From positions 1 through 64,000 of the forward strand of contig CAKUGY010000009.1 in the NCBI GenBank assembly GCA_934654835.1: a stretch of DNA of 64,000 nucleotides, written 5' to 3'. The translations under genes were made by a program, and so were the position numbers. Origin of the DNA: an uncultured Collinsella sp. (GTDB taxonomy: Bacteria; Actinomycetota; Coriobacteriia; Coriobacteriales; Coriobacteriaceae). Numbering within the stretch: position 1 is the stretch's first letter; each line of letters begins with the position of its first letter. The notes under the pieces were generated by a model. It was not told the DNA's origin. It ran no database searches and saw only the letters and a list, made by a program, of their open reading frames with translations. Positions 50,800 through 58,910 of this stretch are shown in pieces.

Positions 50800-51535
50800 G
50801 TCTGCTGGGCGCGCAGCGGCCAGCTTCAACCCACCCGCTATGCGGGTGGAGACAAACGGCTTTACAAAGCCACCCCTCCGACCGATATTGACGATTGTTC
50901 AGGCCGTCAAGAATTCGAGTCGAAGGGGTGGTCGCTATGGCCCAGAAGGCCTACAGCCTTTCCCACACGAAGTGGATGTGCAAGTACCACATCGTGTTCA
51001 CGCCGAAGTATAGGCGCAAAGTCATCTACAACCAAATCAGGAGCGACATAGGGGAGATCCTCAGGAAGCTGTGCGAGTACAAGGGGATCGAGATAATCGA
51101 GGGGCACCTGATGCCCGACCACGTGCACGTGCTGCTGGCGATCCCGCCGAAGTACAGCGTCGCGAGCGTCATGGGCTACCTGAAGGGGAAGAGCTCGCTG
51201 ATGATATTCGACAGGCACGCCAACCTGAAGTACAAGTTCGGCAACAGGAAGTTCTGGGCGGAGGGCTACTACGTGTCCACCGTCGGCCTGAACGAGGCGA
51301 CGATCGCCAGGTACATCAGGGAGCAGGAGTCCCACGACATCGCGCTGGACAAGCTGAGCGTGAGGGAGTACGAGGACCCCTTCAGGAGGAGGTGAGCCCG
51401 CCGGTTTGACCGGCGCGCCACGGGTCAAGATGCACCAGGCCTGGACGAAGTCCGGGCCCGCGCCTTTAGACGCGAGCCCGGGGCCCGTGGGTTATACCCT
51501 AAGAGCAAACCACCCTTTTTAAGGGTGGTTCTGAT
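50800..51535 (+). mobile_element. IS200/IS605-group element (tnpA only)
   Basis: It holds a TnpA gene (50937-51395) with no TnpB. A perfect hairpin near the left side (50831-50849, CCACCCGC-TAT-GCGGGTGG) and another near the right (51508-51530, AACCACCC...GGGTGGTT with a T run) fit the imperfect-palindrome ends used by this group. There are no terminal inverted repeats, as expected. The exact ends are not resolved. It lies just after the terminator of the GH4/PTS operon. Confidence 0.75.
50937..51395 (+). CDS. tnpA: IS200-type Y1 (HUH) transposase TnpA
   Basis: This is a 152-residue transposase. The HUH motif is MPDHVHVLLAIPP near residue 62. The catalytic Tyr lies in ATIARYIREQE near residue 126, and YHIVFTPKYRRKV is a family mark near the start. 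It cuts and joins single-stranded DNA at hairpin ends. The ATG at 50937 is taken because the usual family start with SHTKWMCKYHIVF follows. The gene looks intact, so the element may still move. Enzymes of this fold (RAYTs) are also known to spread REP palindromes. Confidence 0.9.
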   Translation: MAQKAYSLSHTKWMCKYHIVFTPKYRRKVIYNQIRSDIGEILRKLCEYKGIEIIEGHLMPDHVHVLLAIPPKYSVASVMGYLKGKSSLMIFDRHANLKYKFGNRKFWAEGYYVSTVGLNEATIARYIREQESHDIALDKLSVREYEDPFRRR

Positions 51536-51622
51536 TTTTTGCAAAGCTCCCTATGGCGTAAATACTGGCAGATGGAATCTCTTGAATTGCCTGTATGTCC
51601 ACATTTTTGAGGTGCTTTAGCC

Positions 51623-51667
51623 CTAGCGACAAATGTTCCCGTGGCAGATAAAAAGAATGCGTTGCAC
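51623..51667 (-). pseudogene. 5' fragment of a low-molecular-weight phosphatase gene
   Basis: On the minus strand AAAGGAG, a GTG start and 14 codons read MQRILFICHGNICR and then stop with TAG. This matches the start of the intact gene at 46189-46638 (MQRVLFICHGNICRST) at 13 of 14 residues, with flanking DNA similarity to about 51685. The remainder of the phosphatase is absent. The gap 51396-51698 otherwise holds the right end of the IS element. Confidence 0.8.
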
Positions 51668-51698
51668 AGGGTCTCCTTTCTATGCGGTCGCGCAGGGC

Positions 51699-53069
51699 TT
51701 ACAGACTGCTCTTGAGGCAGTTTGCTCCGATAAAACCCGCTGCGTACAAGGGGAGGTGGCGCAGCTCGCGCCCGTCATCGGTTTCGCTGCGGGCAAAATC
51801 GTTCTCGGACAGAATGTAGGCATATGGCGATCGGGCTTTGTCCATAAACGACCCGAGGGTTCTCGCGCGCACGTTGCGTGCGGACTTTACCTCGACGGGA
51901 ACGATTTCCATACGGTCGGTCTGAAGTAGGAAATCGAGCTCGCCGCTCGTCTTCCAAGAAGACGGCGGCATCCAATAGTACGTTTGCAAACCATTGCTCG
52001 AAAATGCCTGCATGACCGAGTTTTCCGCCAGGGCACCTCGAAAGTCGGAAGACAGCGCAACGGTGGAATCCTCTTTGAGGTCGAGCCAGAGCCGCGGGTT
52101 GATACCGAGTTTGTAGAACATGAGGCCCGTATCGAGAAGATAGACCTTAAAGAAGCTTCCGTCTTCGTCGTCGAAGGGGACGAGGGGAGGTTCGATGCCT
52201 TCGGTCAGGTTGTTGACCGATATGATGCCGGCGCCTTCGAGCCAGTCGAGTGGCTCGATGAGCTTGGCGCGGCGGCCTCCGCGTTCGACCTCGGAATACT
52301 TGAATTTCTTGGTTGAGGATCGTAGCAGCTGGGATGGAATGGAGCGCCAGACCTTGCGCGCCGCCACGCCGCTGATCCCGTTTTCGGGGTCGGTCATATC
52401 GGCGGTGTAGGTCTCGTCGATTTCGCGCTGCTCGACGCGCGCGTCTTCGATGGACAACGTCTTGCGATATGCGTTGACAGCGGCGGGCATGCCGCCCACG
52501 ATCTGGTATCGATGAAACAGGCTGAGCGCGGCTTGGTGCGCAGCGTAGGTCTCGAGTGTGCCGGCGTGGGTGCGAATGGCATCCGCCATCTGCTCCTCAT
52601 CGAGTGCCCAGAGAAACTCCTCGAACGACATAGGATACATGGTCTCTTGGCGGACGCCGCTGGGAAAAGGCAACTTGCGCTTGCGCGTGGCGACGCCGAG
52701 CTGACTGCCGGTCGCGCATATGCGCCAGCCCGAACCCGAGAAAAAGCGAAGCGAGTTGAGCGCGCGTTCGCAGAGCTGCACCTCGTCAAACAGGATGAAT
52801 GCGGTTTCCTTGCGAATGGGGGTGCGTTTATAGTCTGAGATTCGCGCCACGATGGTGTCTACGTCGTCGGTGGGGCAGTCGAACAGCGGGGCGATCAGCT
52901 CAAGATCGGTCTGGAAGTCGAGTTTGACAAACGCATCGCCGGCGATTCGTCTGCCGATTTCCTCAGCGGCGTACGTTTTGCCTACGCGTCGCGCACCACG
53001 GATGAGGAGGGGGCGCGAGGCGTCCTTTGTCGCCCATGATTCGATGACGGATTCGATTGATCTGCGCAT
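51699..53069 (-). CDS. AAA ATPase with C-terminal DUF4143 domain, copy 2
   Basis: This 456-residue protein has the same family and architecture as the one at 44623, but is not a close copy. Walker A is RGARRVGKTY near residue 24, Walker B FILFDEVQLC near residue 92, and CATGSQLG follows. The C-terminal region has ALAENSVMQAF, GELDFLL and PVEVKSARN, a nuclease-like E/D/EVK pattern. The ATG at 53069 has GGAAAGGCGG upstream. Its 5' flank carries three imperfect palindromes spaced exactly 33 bp apart. A phosphatase fragment lies downstream and an MFS fragment upstream. Confidence 0.84.
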   Translation of the reverse strand: MRRSIESVIESWATKDASRPLLIRGARRVGKTYAAEEIGRRIAGDAFVKLDFQTDLELIAPLFDCPTDDVDTIVARISDYKRTPIRKETAFILFDEVQLCERALNSLRFFSGSGWRICATGSQLGVATRKRKLPFPSGVRQETMYPMSFEEFLWALDEEQMADAIRTHAGTLETYAAHQAALSLFHRYQIVGGMPAAVNAYRKTLSIEDARVEQREIDETYTADMTDPENGISGVAARKVWRSIPSQLLRSSTKKFKYSEVERGGRRAKLIEPLDWLEGAGIISVNNLTEGIEPPLVPFDDEDGSFFKVYLLDTGLMFYKLGINPRLWLDLKEDSTVALSSDFRGALAENSVMQAFSSNGLQTYYWMPPSSWKTSGELDFLLQTDRMEIVPVEVKSARNVRARTLGSFMDKARSPYAYILSENDFARSETDDGRELRHLPLYAAGFIGANCLKSSL

Positions 53070-53083
53070 GGGGCCGCCTTTCC

Positions 53084-53177
53084 GATTTCGTGTACTTCAG
53101 ATACATAGTTTAGTACGATTTCGTGTACTTGAAATACACGAAATCGTAGAAAAGCGTGTATCTGAAATACACGAAAT
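53084..53177. promoter_or_regulatory. Three palindromic repeats at exact 33-bp spacing upstream of DUF4143 ATPase 2
   Basis: Copies centre at 53098, 53131 and 53164. The best copy, at 53117-53145, reads GATTTCGTGTA-CTTGAAA-TACACGAAATC; the others are GTGTACTTCAGATACA and CGTGTATCTGAAATACACG. The nearest ends 15 bases from the ATG, so binding would cover the promoter or ribosome site. This parallels the triple repeat before the other DUF4143 gene. Confidence 0.8.
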
Positions 53178-53281
53178 TAAACTGCTGGAGCTTCAAGTGG
53201 ATGAGCGCTGCTCATGTCGGGCGGGTTCCACCGACCGTTCGCCACTCTGAGCTGTGCCTGCGCCCGTTCCCGGTTCCGCCC

Positions 53282-53464
53282 CTATGCCTGCGTCGAGGGC
53301 TGTGCTGCGTGGCGGCGGCGCTCCCATCGGGCGAGCTTGATCGCCACCAGGGTGAGCACCCAGGCCACGAGCGAGAACACGGCTCCGACGGCTCCCACGT
53401 AGGAGATGCCGATGCCGGTCACCATGGCGCCGCCCACGGCCGTGCCAAACGAGATGCCGACGTT
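53282..53464 (-). pseudogene. 3' fragment of an MFS transporter gene
   Basis: The minus strand reads NVGISFGTAVGGAMVTGIGISYVG...WVLTLVAIKLARWERRR, close to the last 58 residues of the intact MFS protein at 57521. It then runs on for HAAQPSTQA to a stop at 53282. Upstream of Asn the similarity ends abruptly at 53464. There is no start. It lies between the second DUF4143 gene and the second RpiR gene. The rest of the gap 53070-53527 has only the ATPase repeats. Confidence 0.85.
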
Positions 53465-53527
53465 ATCGTGTATTCGGACGCCTTGCGACGGTGAGGTGCA
53501 TCCTTTTCAGTCCTAGCGTGTTTGCTG

Positions 53528-54328
53528 CTAGCGCTGCGCCCGAAGTCGATTTGCACAGCTGATATACAGAGCGTTAACCGCGCTTTGTAGGCTCATGCCC
53601 TCAACCAAGGCGGTCGAGTACTCGCTGAGTGACTCTGCGCTCACGGGTAGCAAGAGCTCACGCGCCCCGTTGTTATCGAATGCCATGTTGCTCGATATCC
53701 AGATAACGCGGCAGCCTCGCCGCTTGGCCTCAACGTAAAGATTGAAGATATGGCTCGTTTTTCCTGAGAACGATACAAAGATGGCTAGATCGTCGGGTTG
53801 GAGCAGACAGAGCGACGTCTCCTGTCCCTTGACGGAGCCAAATGAGAAGCACAGTCGGTTTACGCGGCTCAGCTTTTCGCAGAGTGAGCGGGCGGCGAGA
53901 TTGGAGAATGAGCTTCCGTATACGTAGACATTTTGCGCATCGAGAAGCCAGTCAACGGCCCGCTCGAGTCGATCCTCAGTGAGCAGGCGTTTTGTTTCAA
54001 GCAAAGAGGTCTCTACGATATCGAAATACCAGGGTATATCGATTTGCTTATGAGCCCTTGCCTCGGTTGTCTCACGCTGGAGCCAAGCGTTGAAGTCGTC
54101 AACTTGCTCTTTGAACGATCGAAAGCTCGAGCCGTTTACGCGCCTGCAGAAGCGCGAGATGGTCGCGGGCGATGTATTGCACGCGCGGGCAAGTTCTTCT
54201 ATTGAGAGCTCTGGGATCTCGTCGTGATGGGAAAGGGCGTAGAGTGCGATGTGGGCGTCAAGGCTGCCGCCCTTCTCGACGTCTTCGATACAAGACCTGA
54301 GGTTCGAATAGACCTCGTACATCGACAT
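53528..54328 (-). CDS. RpiR-family transcriptional regulator, copy 2
   Basis: This is a 266-residue RpiR-type regulator. The helix-turn-helix is LSIEELARACNTSPATISRFCRRVNGSSFRSFK at residues 42-75. The SIS domain includes VYVYGSSFSNLAARSLCEKLS near residue 135 and LAIFVSFSGKTSHIFNL near 180. GGAG lies eight bases before the ATG at 54328. It is the last gene of a leftward cluster GH4-EIICB-RpiR and should control that cluster in response to a phosphosugar. It is quite divergent from the RpiR at 46699. Confidence 0.86.
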   Translation of the reverse strand: MSMYEVYSNLRSCIEDVEKGGSLDAHIALYALSHHDEIPELSIEELARACNTSPATISRFCRRVNGSSFRSFKEQVDDFNAWLQRETTEARAHKQIDIPWYFDIVETSLLETKRLLTEDRLERAVDWLLDAQNVYVYGSSFSNLAARSLCEKLSRVNRLCFSFGSVKGQETSLCLLQPDDLAIFVSFSGKTSHIFNLYVEAKRRGCRVIWISSNMAFDNNGARELLLPVSAESLSEYSTALVEGMSLQSAVNALYISCANRLRAQR

Positions 54329-54347
54329 TCAAATCACTCCAAACAAT

Positions 54348-54383
54348 AATGCCCCGGAGCGGATATGCCATCTCCGGAGCATT
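54348..54383 (-). terminator. Hairpin between EIICB copy 2 and the RpiR gene
   Basis: AATGCCCCGGAG pairs with CTCCGGAGCATT with one bulge. On the minus strand ATTATTGTTT follows, so it may be a partial terminator that lowers read-through into the regulator gene. Confidence 0.55.
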
Positions 54384-54405
54384 GTGGTGAAGCTATGGGA
54401 CGGAT

Positions 54406-55986
54406 TTATTCCATGCCCAAGTATTCTCTCATTTCGACTTTGTAGACAGAAGCTTTATTGCCGTAAACGATCTGAACACCGCCGCCAACGTGCACGATGG
54501 CGCTGGCGCCGAGGTCTTTGGTGAAGACGCTATCGTCCTTGACCAGGGCGGTGTCTTTGAGGCTGAGCCTCAGGCGAGTGAAGCAGGCGTTGACACCCGA
54601 GATGTTATCGGCGCCGCCCACGGCTTCCACGATCTGCGGGATGAGCTCGCTTACCTGAACAGATGCTTTGGAGTCGATGGCCGACGTGTCATCCGCTGCC
54701 TGCGTGTCATCATCCTCGCGGCCTGGGGTTTTGAGGTCAAATTTCTTGATAAAGGTGCGGAACAGCACGTAATAGATCCCGAAGTAAGCGATGCCGAGCG
54801 GAATAAGCCAGAACCAGTTGGAGCCCTTATCGGCATTCATGATGCCGTTGAAGATCCACGAGAGGAGCGGTCCGCCGAAGGCGGAAGGCCCGGGCACATT
54901 GAACTGCACCAAGTAGGTGAGTATATACGCGATGCCGCACAGCAGGGCGTGGACCACATAGAGTATGGGCGCTACAAAGAGGAAGGAGTACTCGAGCGGT
55001 TCGGTTATGCCCATGATGGCGGCCGGGATAACGGCGGCGATCATGAGGGAGCCGACCTTCTTTTTATTCTCGGGACGGGCACAGTGGTAGATGGCGAGCG
55101 CCGCCGCAGGCAGGCCGCACATGGCGAACAACACCTTGCCGTTCATGACGTATTTTGAGATGTCAATGTCGTACATCATGCCGGGCGTGTTGAGCATGGC
55201 GTTGTAGATGTTGACAGCACCCTCGACGGTCTGGCCGTCAACCTGGATACTACCGCCCAGAGAAGTGAAGAAAAACGGCAGGTAGATGAAATGATGCAGG
55301 CCGAAGGGCAGAAGCATGCGCTCGGAGAAGCCATAGATGAACGCGCCAAACACCCCGGTGGAATCGATGAGTGTCGAGGCGGCCTTTAGGCCGGTTTGCA
55401 CAAACGGAAACACGAAGGCGAGCGCAACGCCCACCAGGCTTGCGAAAACGACGGTGAGGGCGGGGACGCAGCGTGTGCCGTTGAAGATGCCGAGCACCGG
55501 CGGAAGCTGCACCTTATAGAATCGGTTGTGGATCCATGCGACTACCAAGCCGATGATGATGCCGCCGAAGACGCCGGTATCGAGTGTGGTTACACCCAGG
55601 ATGGCGTTCTGACCGGTCTGCAGGTTGGCGGGATCGATGGTGCCCAGCAGGATAAGCAGCTGACCCATGATCGTGTTCATGGTCATGTAGCCGATGAAGC
55701 CTGAGAGTGCGGCGGTCGCCTTCTCGGCCTTGGCGTAACCGTAGGCGATGCAGATCGCAAAGAGAACCGAGATGTTACCATTGATAACGTTGCCGGCTGC
55801 TTTGATGAGCGTGCTAAAGATCACCATCGGCTCGGTGCCCAAAAACGGGCAGAGCGAGATGAGGTTAGCATTGGAAAGGGCGGAGCCCAGACCGACCAAA
55901 ATGCCGGAAACGGGCAGGAGGAGGACCGGCGCCATGAGCACCTTGCCGAGTCTCTGGAACTCGCTGTAGAGCTTGCTTTCTTTCAT
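54406..55986 (-). CDS. PTS EIICB, alpha-glucoside/maltose type, copy 2
   Basis: This 526-residue paralogue of the protein at 49155 keeps SERMLLPFGLHHFIYLPFF, the GITEPLEYSFLF motif and the EIIB sequence NACFTRLRLSL with its phospho-acceptor Cys near residue 465. The linker is longer and acidic (REDDDTQAADDTSA). No EIIA domain is fused. GAAGGAAC precedes the ATG at 55986. It lies 24 bases downstream of the GH4 gene, so the two are surely co-transcribed. Differences in the substrate loops suggest another alpha-glucoside than copy 1. Confidence 0.88.
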   Translation of the reverse strand: MKESKLYSEFQRLGKVLMAPVLLLPVSGILVGLGSALSNANLISLCPFLGTEPMVIFSTLIKAAGNVINGNISVLFAICIAYGYAKAEKATAALSGFIGYMTMNTIMGQLLILLGTIDPANLQTGQNAILGVTTLDTGVFGGIIIGLVVAWIHNRFYKVQLPPVLGIFNGTRCVPALTVVFASLVGVALAFVFPFVQTGLKAASTLIDSTGVFGAFIYGFSERMLLPFGLHHFIYLPFFFTSLGGSIQVDGQTVEGAVNIYNAMLNTPGMMYDIDISKYVMNGKVLFAMCGLPAAALAIYHCARPENKKKVGSLMIAAVIPAAIMGITEPLEYSFLFVAPILYVVHALLCGIAYILTYLVQFNVPGPSAFGGPLLSWIFNGIMNADKGSNWFWLIPLGIAYFGIYYVLFRTFIKKFDLKTPGREDDDTQAADDTSAIDSKASVQVSELIPQIVEAVGGADNISGVNACFTRLRLSLKDTALVKDDSVFTKDLGASAIVHVGGGVQIVYGNKASVYKVEMREYLGME

Positions 55987-56010
55987 GATGTTCCTTCGAT
56001 GCGCGGGGAG

Positions 56011-57336
56011 TTAGGACAGGGTCGGCCAATAATCGCCGTTCGCTTCGATCAGGTCGTCGAGGATTTGGCGCGCGACGGTAGTCGAAGGGACGGTCTTGTT
56101 GATTGCGATGGCTTCGAGCGCCTTCTGGTAGGAATGCTCGTAATATGCGTCGACAGCGAGCTTCTCACTGGCATTCTGCTCTTCGATAAGCCCCTTGTAG
56201 AAGGTGGGGATAGCAGGCTGGCTGATGGGTTCGGGGCCCCAAGAGCGCAGGTAAGCGGGGACCTCGACCATGGCGTCGTCGGGCAGATTGGGGATGGCGC
56301 CGTTATTCTCGACGATTACGAGATAACGTTCGCACTTGTTGTAGGCGATAGAGGCGGCTGCGTCGACGATAAAGTCGCCAAAGACCGTGAAGCTCTGTAC
56401 GGGGCTCTTGTAATTGGCGGGATCTGCCAGGTACTTGTCGTGCTCGGCAAACATCTCCTTCTCGCGTCCGTTGATGACGTTGTCGGCGCGCGTCCAGTTG
56501 GGGTCCATGTCATCTGCCATGTCTTTGGAGTACAGGTAGTACTGCAGGTAGCTGTTGGGCAGATACTCGGGATAGTCCTTCACAATCTTGACGTATTGAC
56601 CCCAGGTGTGCATCCAGTCCTTGTCCTTGTGATGCTTGTCGCTCACGGCCATGCCGTGCTCGAGAATCATCTGACGGAGCTCCGGCAGACGATCGCGCCC
56701 CTGCTTGTCGTAAATTTTGGTAAACCAGCCAAAGTGATTGAGTCCAAAATACATGGGGTCGATATCGCGCCAGCTGGGAAGTCCGAGCATCTTAGAGTAC
56801 GAGAGCAAGATAGCCGTGGGCATATCGCAGATGTTAAGGATATGGTCGTTGCCAAACTCGCGGCGCGTGGCCTCGGCGACAACTGCGGCGGGGTTGGAAT
56901 AGTTGAGGATCCAGGCGTCTGGACTGTATTTCTTGGTGTAGCGTACGAGGTCGAAGACGCCGGGGATGGACCTGATGCCATAGGAGATCGAACCGCCGGC
57001 GCCGCAGGTTTCCTGTCCCACGCAACCGTACTTGAGAGGGATGCGCTCGTCTTGGCGACGCATCTGAAGGCCACCCTGGCGGATTTGCGCGAAGACGAAG
57101 TCGACATCGGTGAATGCCTTTTCGGGATCGGTCGTCACGACAACTTCGATGTCAGGAGCTTCCTGCTCGATGAACTGCTTCATGATGTCGTAGACGAGAT
57201 GCATGCGCTTCTCGTCGATGTCGTACAGGGCGAGTTTGCGCAGCGGCAATTCGTTTTTCTTTTGCAACAGGCTCTGGATGATGCCGGGAGTGTGGGTGCT
57301 GCCGGCTCCGGCGATTACAACTGCTTTCTTGTCCAT
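56011..57336 (-). CDS. Glycoside hydrolase family 4, 6-phospho-alpha-glucosidase-like, copy 2
   Basis: This 441-residue GH4 enzyme has the same length as copy 1. It has NAD loop IAGAGSTHTPG, metal-site Cys in NICDMPTA and His in GLNHFGWF, and GQETCGAGGSISYGIRS. It looks somewhat nearer than copy 1 to GlvA-type 6-phospho-alpha-glucosidases in NYSNPAAVVAEATRR. AAGGGG lies before the ATG at 57336. It is the first gene of the leftward GH4-EIICB-RpiR cluster. The 57401-57423 inverted repeat upstream is a candidate regulator site. Confidence 0.88.
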   Translation of the reverse strand: MDKKAVVIAGAGSTHTPGIIQSLLQKKNELPLRKLALYDIDEKRMHLVYDIMKQFIEQEAPDIEVVVTTDPEKAFTDVDFVFAQIRQGGLQMRRQDERIPLKYGCVGQETCGAGGSISYGIRSIPGVFDLVRYTKKYSPDAWILNYSNPAAVVAEATRREFGNDHILNICDMPTAILLSYSKMLGLPSWRDIDPMYFGLNHFGWFTKIYDKQGRDRLPELRQMILEHGMAVSDKHHKDKDWMHTWGQYVKIVKDYPEYLPNSYLQYYLYSKDMADDMDPNWTRADNVINGREKEMFAEHDKYLADPANYKSPVQSFTVFGDFIVDAAASIAYNKCERYLVIVENNGAIPNLPDDAMVEVPAYLRSWGPEPISQPAIPTFYKGLIEEQNASEKLAVDAYYEHSYQKALEAIAINKTVPSTTVARQILDDLIEANGDYWPTLS

Positions 57337-57520
57337 GTGGTAAACCCCTTTCGTGTGGATTGACCATTTCAGACTACGAAAGCTTTACCTGCGATTCTAT
57401 CGATTTTCAGATTGCGAAAAACGATAGCGATAATCTTAACAGGATGCGTTTTGCGTGGTTAAATAGCGCCGGGAAAGATGCTGACTTGGGCGGCATGCGC
57501 GGCTTTTGGCTGCAATTGCG

Positions 57521-58696
57521 CTACCCGCGGCGACGTTCCCAGCGAGCCAACTTAATCGTCACCAGCGTGAGCACCCAGGCCACGAGCGAGAACGCGGCGC
57601 CAACTGCGCCCACGTAGGCAATGCCAATTCCGCTTACCACGGCGCCGCCCACCGCGGTGCCAAACGAAATGCCGACATTAAACGCCATGGGCTCCACCGA
57701 ACTCGCGAGCACCATCGATTTGGGATGGCGGCTGCGGGCCACGTCCATAAAGTGCGTGATACACGAGACCGAAAACAGGTACATGAGCAGCGCCAAGCTA
57801 AAGACAAAGACAAGCGCGAGAGGCATGGTGCCGCCCACGGCAAACAGCCCAAACAGGGCCGCGGCCTGCAGCACAAACGTAACCAGCAGCGCCTTCATGC
57901 CAAAGCGCGCGTCAATCCATCCGCCCAGGATGTTCGAGACCAGGCAGAACACGCCGTAGGCCATAAGGGTGGTGCTTGCCTGAACGGTGCCCATGCCCAG
58001 CACCTGTTCCAGATAAGGCGTCACGTAGCCGTAGAACACGTAGACCGAACCCACGCCAAACAAAAAGATGAGCATGCCGGTGATGATGCTCGGCTCGCGC
58101 AGCAGCCCCGCCTGCTCGCGGAAGGTGGCGGGCTCGTCGGTCTGCCCGGCGCGCGGCATAAACGCCACGAGCGCGCCGCAGATCAAAACGGCAAAGGCCA
58201 GCGTGCCGTACATGGCAACGTGCCAGTCGAGCGTGTCGGCCACAAACTTGCCGATCGAGGTCACAAAGACCATCGCCACGGAAAACGCGCCATACACCAC
58301 CGAGATGGCAAGCGACGTCTGCTGCGGAGACAGGAGCTCGGGGATATACGTCACGCCCACGGCAAGCAGCGCGCCCGAGACGGATCCCAAGACAATGCGC
58401 GAGATAAAGAGCACTTGGAAGTTGGGCGCCAACGCCATAACCAAGTTGCCGAGCACAAAGATAATGCTGTAGCACACGAGCAGCTGGTAACGACGGAACC
58501 GCCCCGTGCTGAGCGCAAGCACCGGCGTCGCGATGGCGTAGACGAGCGCGAACACACTAATAAGTTGGCCTGCGGTGGCGAGCGATACGCCGAGTTCCGT
58601 CGCCAGGTCGCTCTCGATACCGATAACCACGAACTCCGAGCAGCCGAGCGAAAAGCCCAGCAGCACGAGCAGCGCTAAGCAGAGCTTAGTTCTCAT
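57521..58696 (-). CDS. MFS transporter, DHA1-like (AraJ/YdhP-type) exporter
   Basis: This is a 391-residue carrier with twelve membrane segments. Helix 1 has GFSLGCSEFVVIGI, as in DHA1 sugar and drug efflux proteins. Motif A-like TGRFRRYQLLV lies near residue 66, and GWIDARFGMKALLV marks the second half. The ATG at 58696 has no ribosome site. A TTG at 58750 has GGAG eight bases upstream and would add 18 residues (TAATSSATASTASALSP...), so it is a real alternative. The substrate is unknown. The end of a related gene is found as a fragment at 53282. Confidence 0.83.
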   Translation of the reverse strand: MRTKLCLALLVLLGFSLGCSEFVVIGIESDLATELGVSLATAGQLISVFALVYAIATPVLALSTGRFRRYQLLVCYSIIFVLGNLVMALAPNFQVLFISRIVLGSVSGALLAVGVTYIPELLSPQQTSLAISVVYGAFSVAMVFVTSIGKFVADTLDWHVAMYGTLAFAVLICGALVAFMPRAGQTDEPATFREQAGLLREPSIITGMLIFLFGVGSVYVFYGYVTPYLEQVLGMGTVQASTTLMAYGVFCLVSNILGGWIDARFGMKALLVTFVLQAAALFGLFAVGGTMPLALVFVFSLALLMYLFSVSCITHFMDVARSRHPKSMVLASSVEPMAFNVGISFGTAVGGAVVSGIGIAYVGAVGAAFSLVAWVLTLVTIKLARWERRRG

Positions 58697-58804
58697 GGGG
58701 GAGAGAGCGGAAGCGGTTGATGCTGTTGCGGACGAGGTTGCGGCGGTCAAGGCGATGGCTCCAATGTCACGTTTATTTGCCAGATTTATCCCTGCAACTC
58801 TAGC

Positions 58805-58858
58805 AGAATGTGACGAAGGGACTGTTCCTTTGTCACATTCTGCGCTTGCCTGTATAGT
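58805..58858 (+). promoter_or_regulatory. Promoter of the Nudix fusion gene built on a family D palindrome
   Basis: The palindrome AGAATGTGAC...GTCACATTCT spans 58805-58841. Its right arm supplies TTGTCA (58830-58835) as -35. A 17-base spacer leads to TATAGT (58853-58858), 52 bases before the ATG. A hairpin or bound protein here would affect both this gene and the divergent MFS gene. Confidence 0.65.
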
Positions 58859-58910
58859 CGCAATACAGGCGAAGATGGTCTCAGGTACATCGCGGGCGAC
58901 AGGAGATCCC

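Noticed and set aside
53156..53494. Plus-strand ORF in the MFS fragment region
   Set aside because: Its translation is the antisense of the MFS fragment, and the same antisense reading appears opposite the intact gene at 57521.
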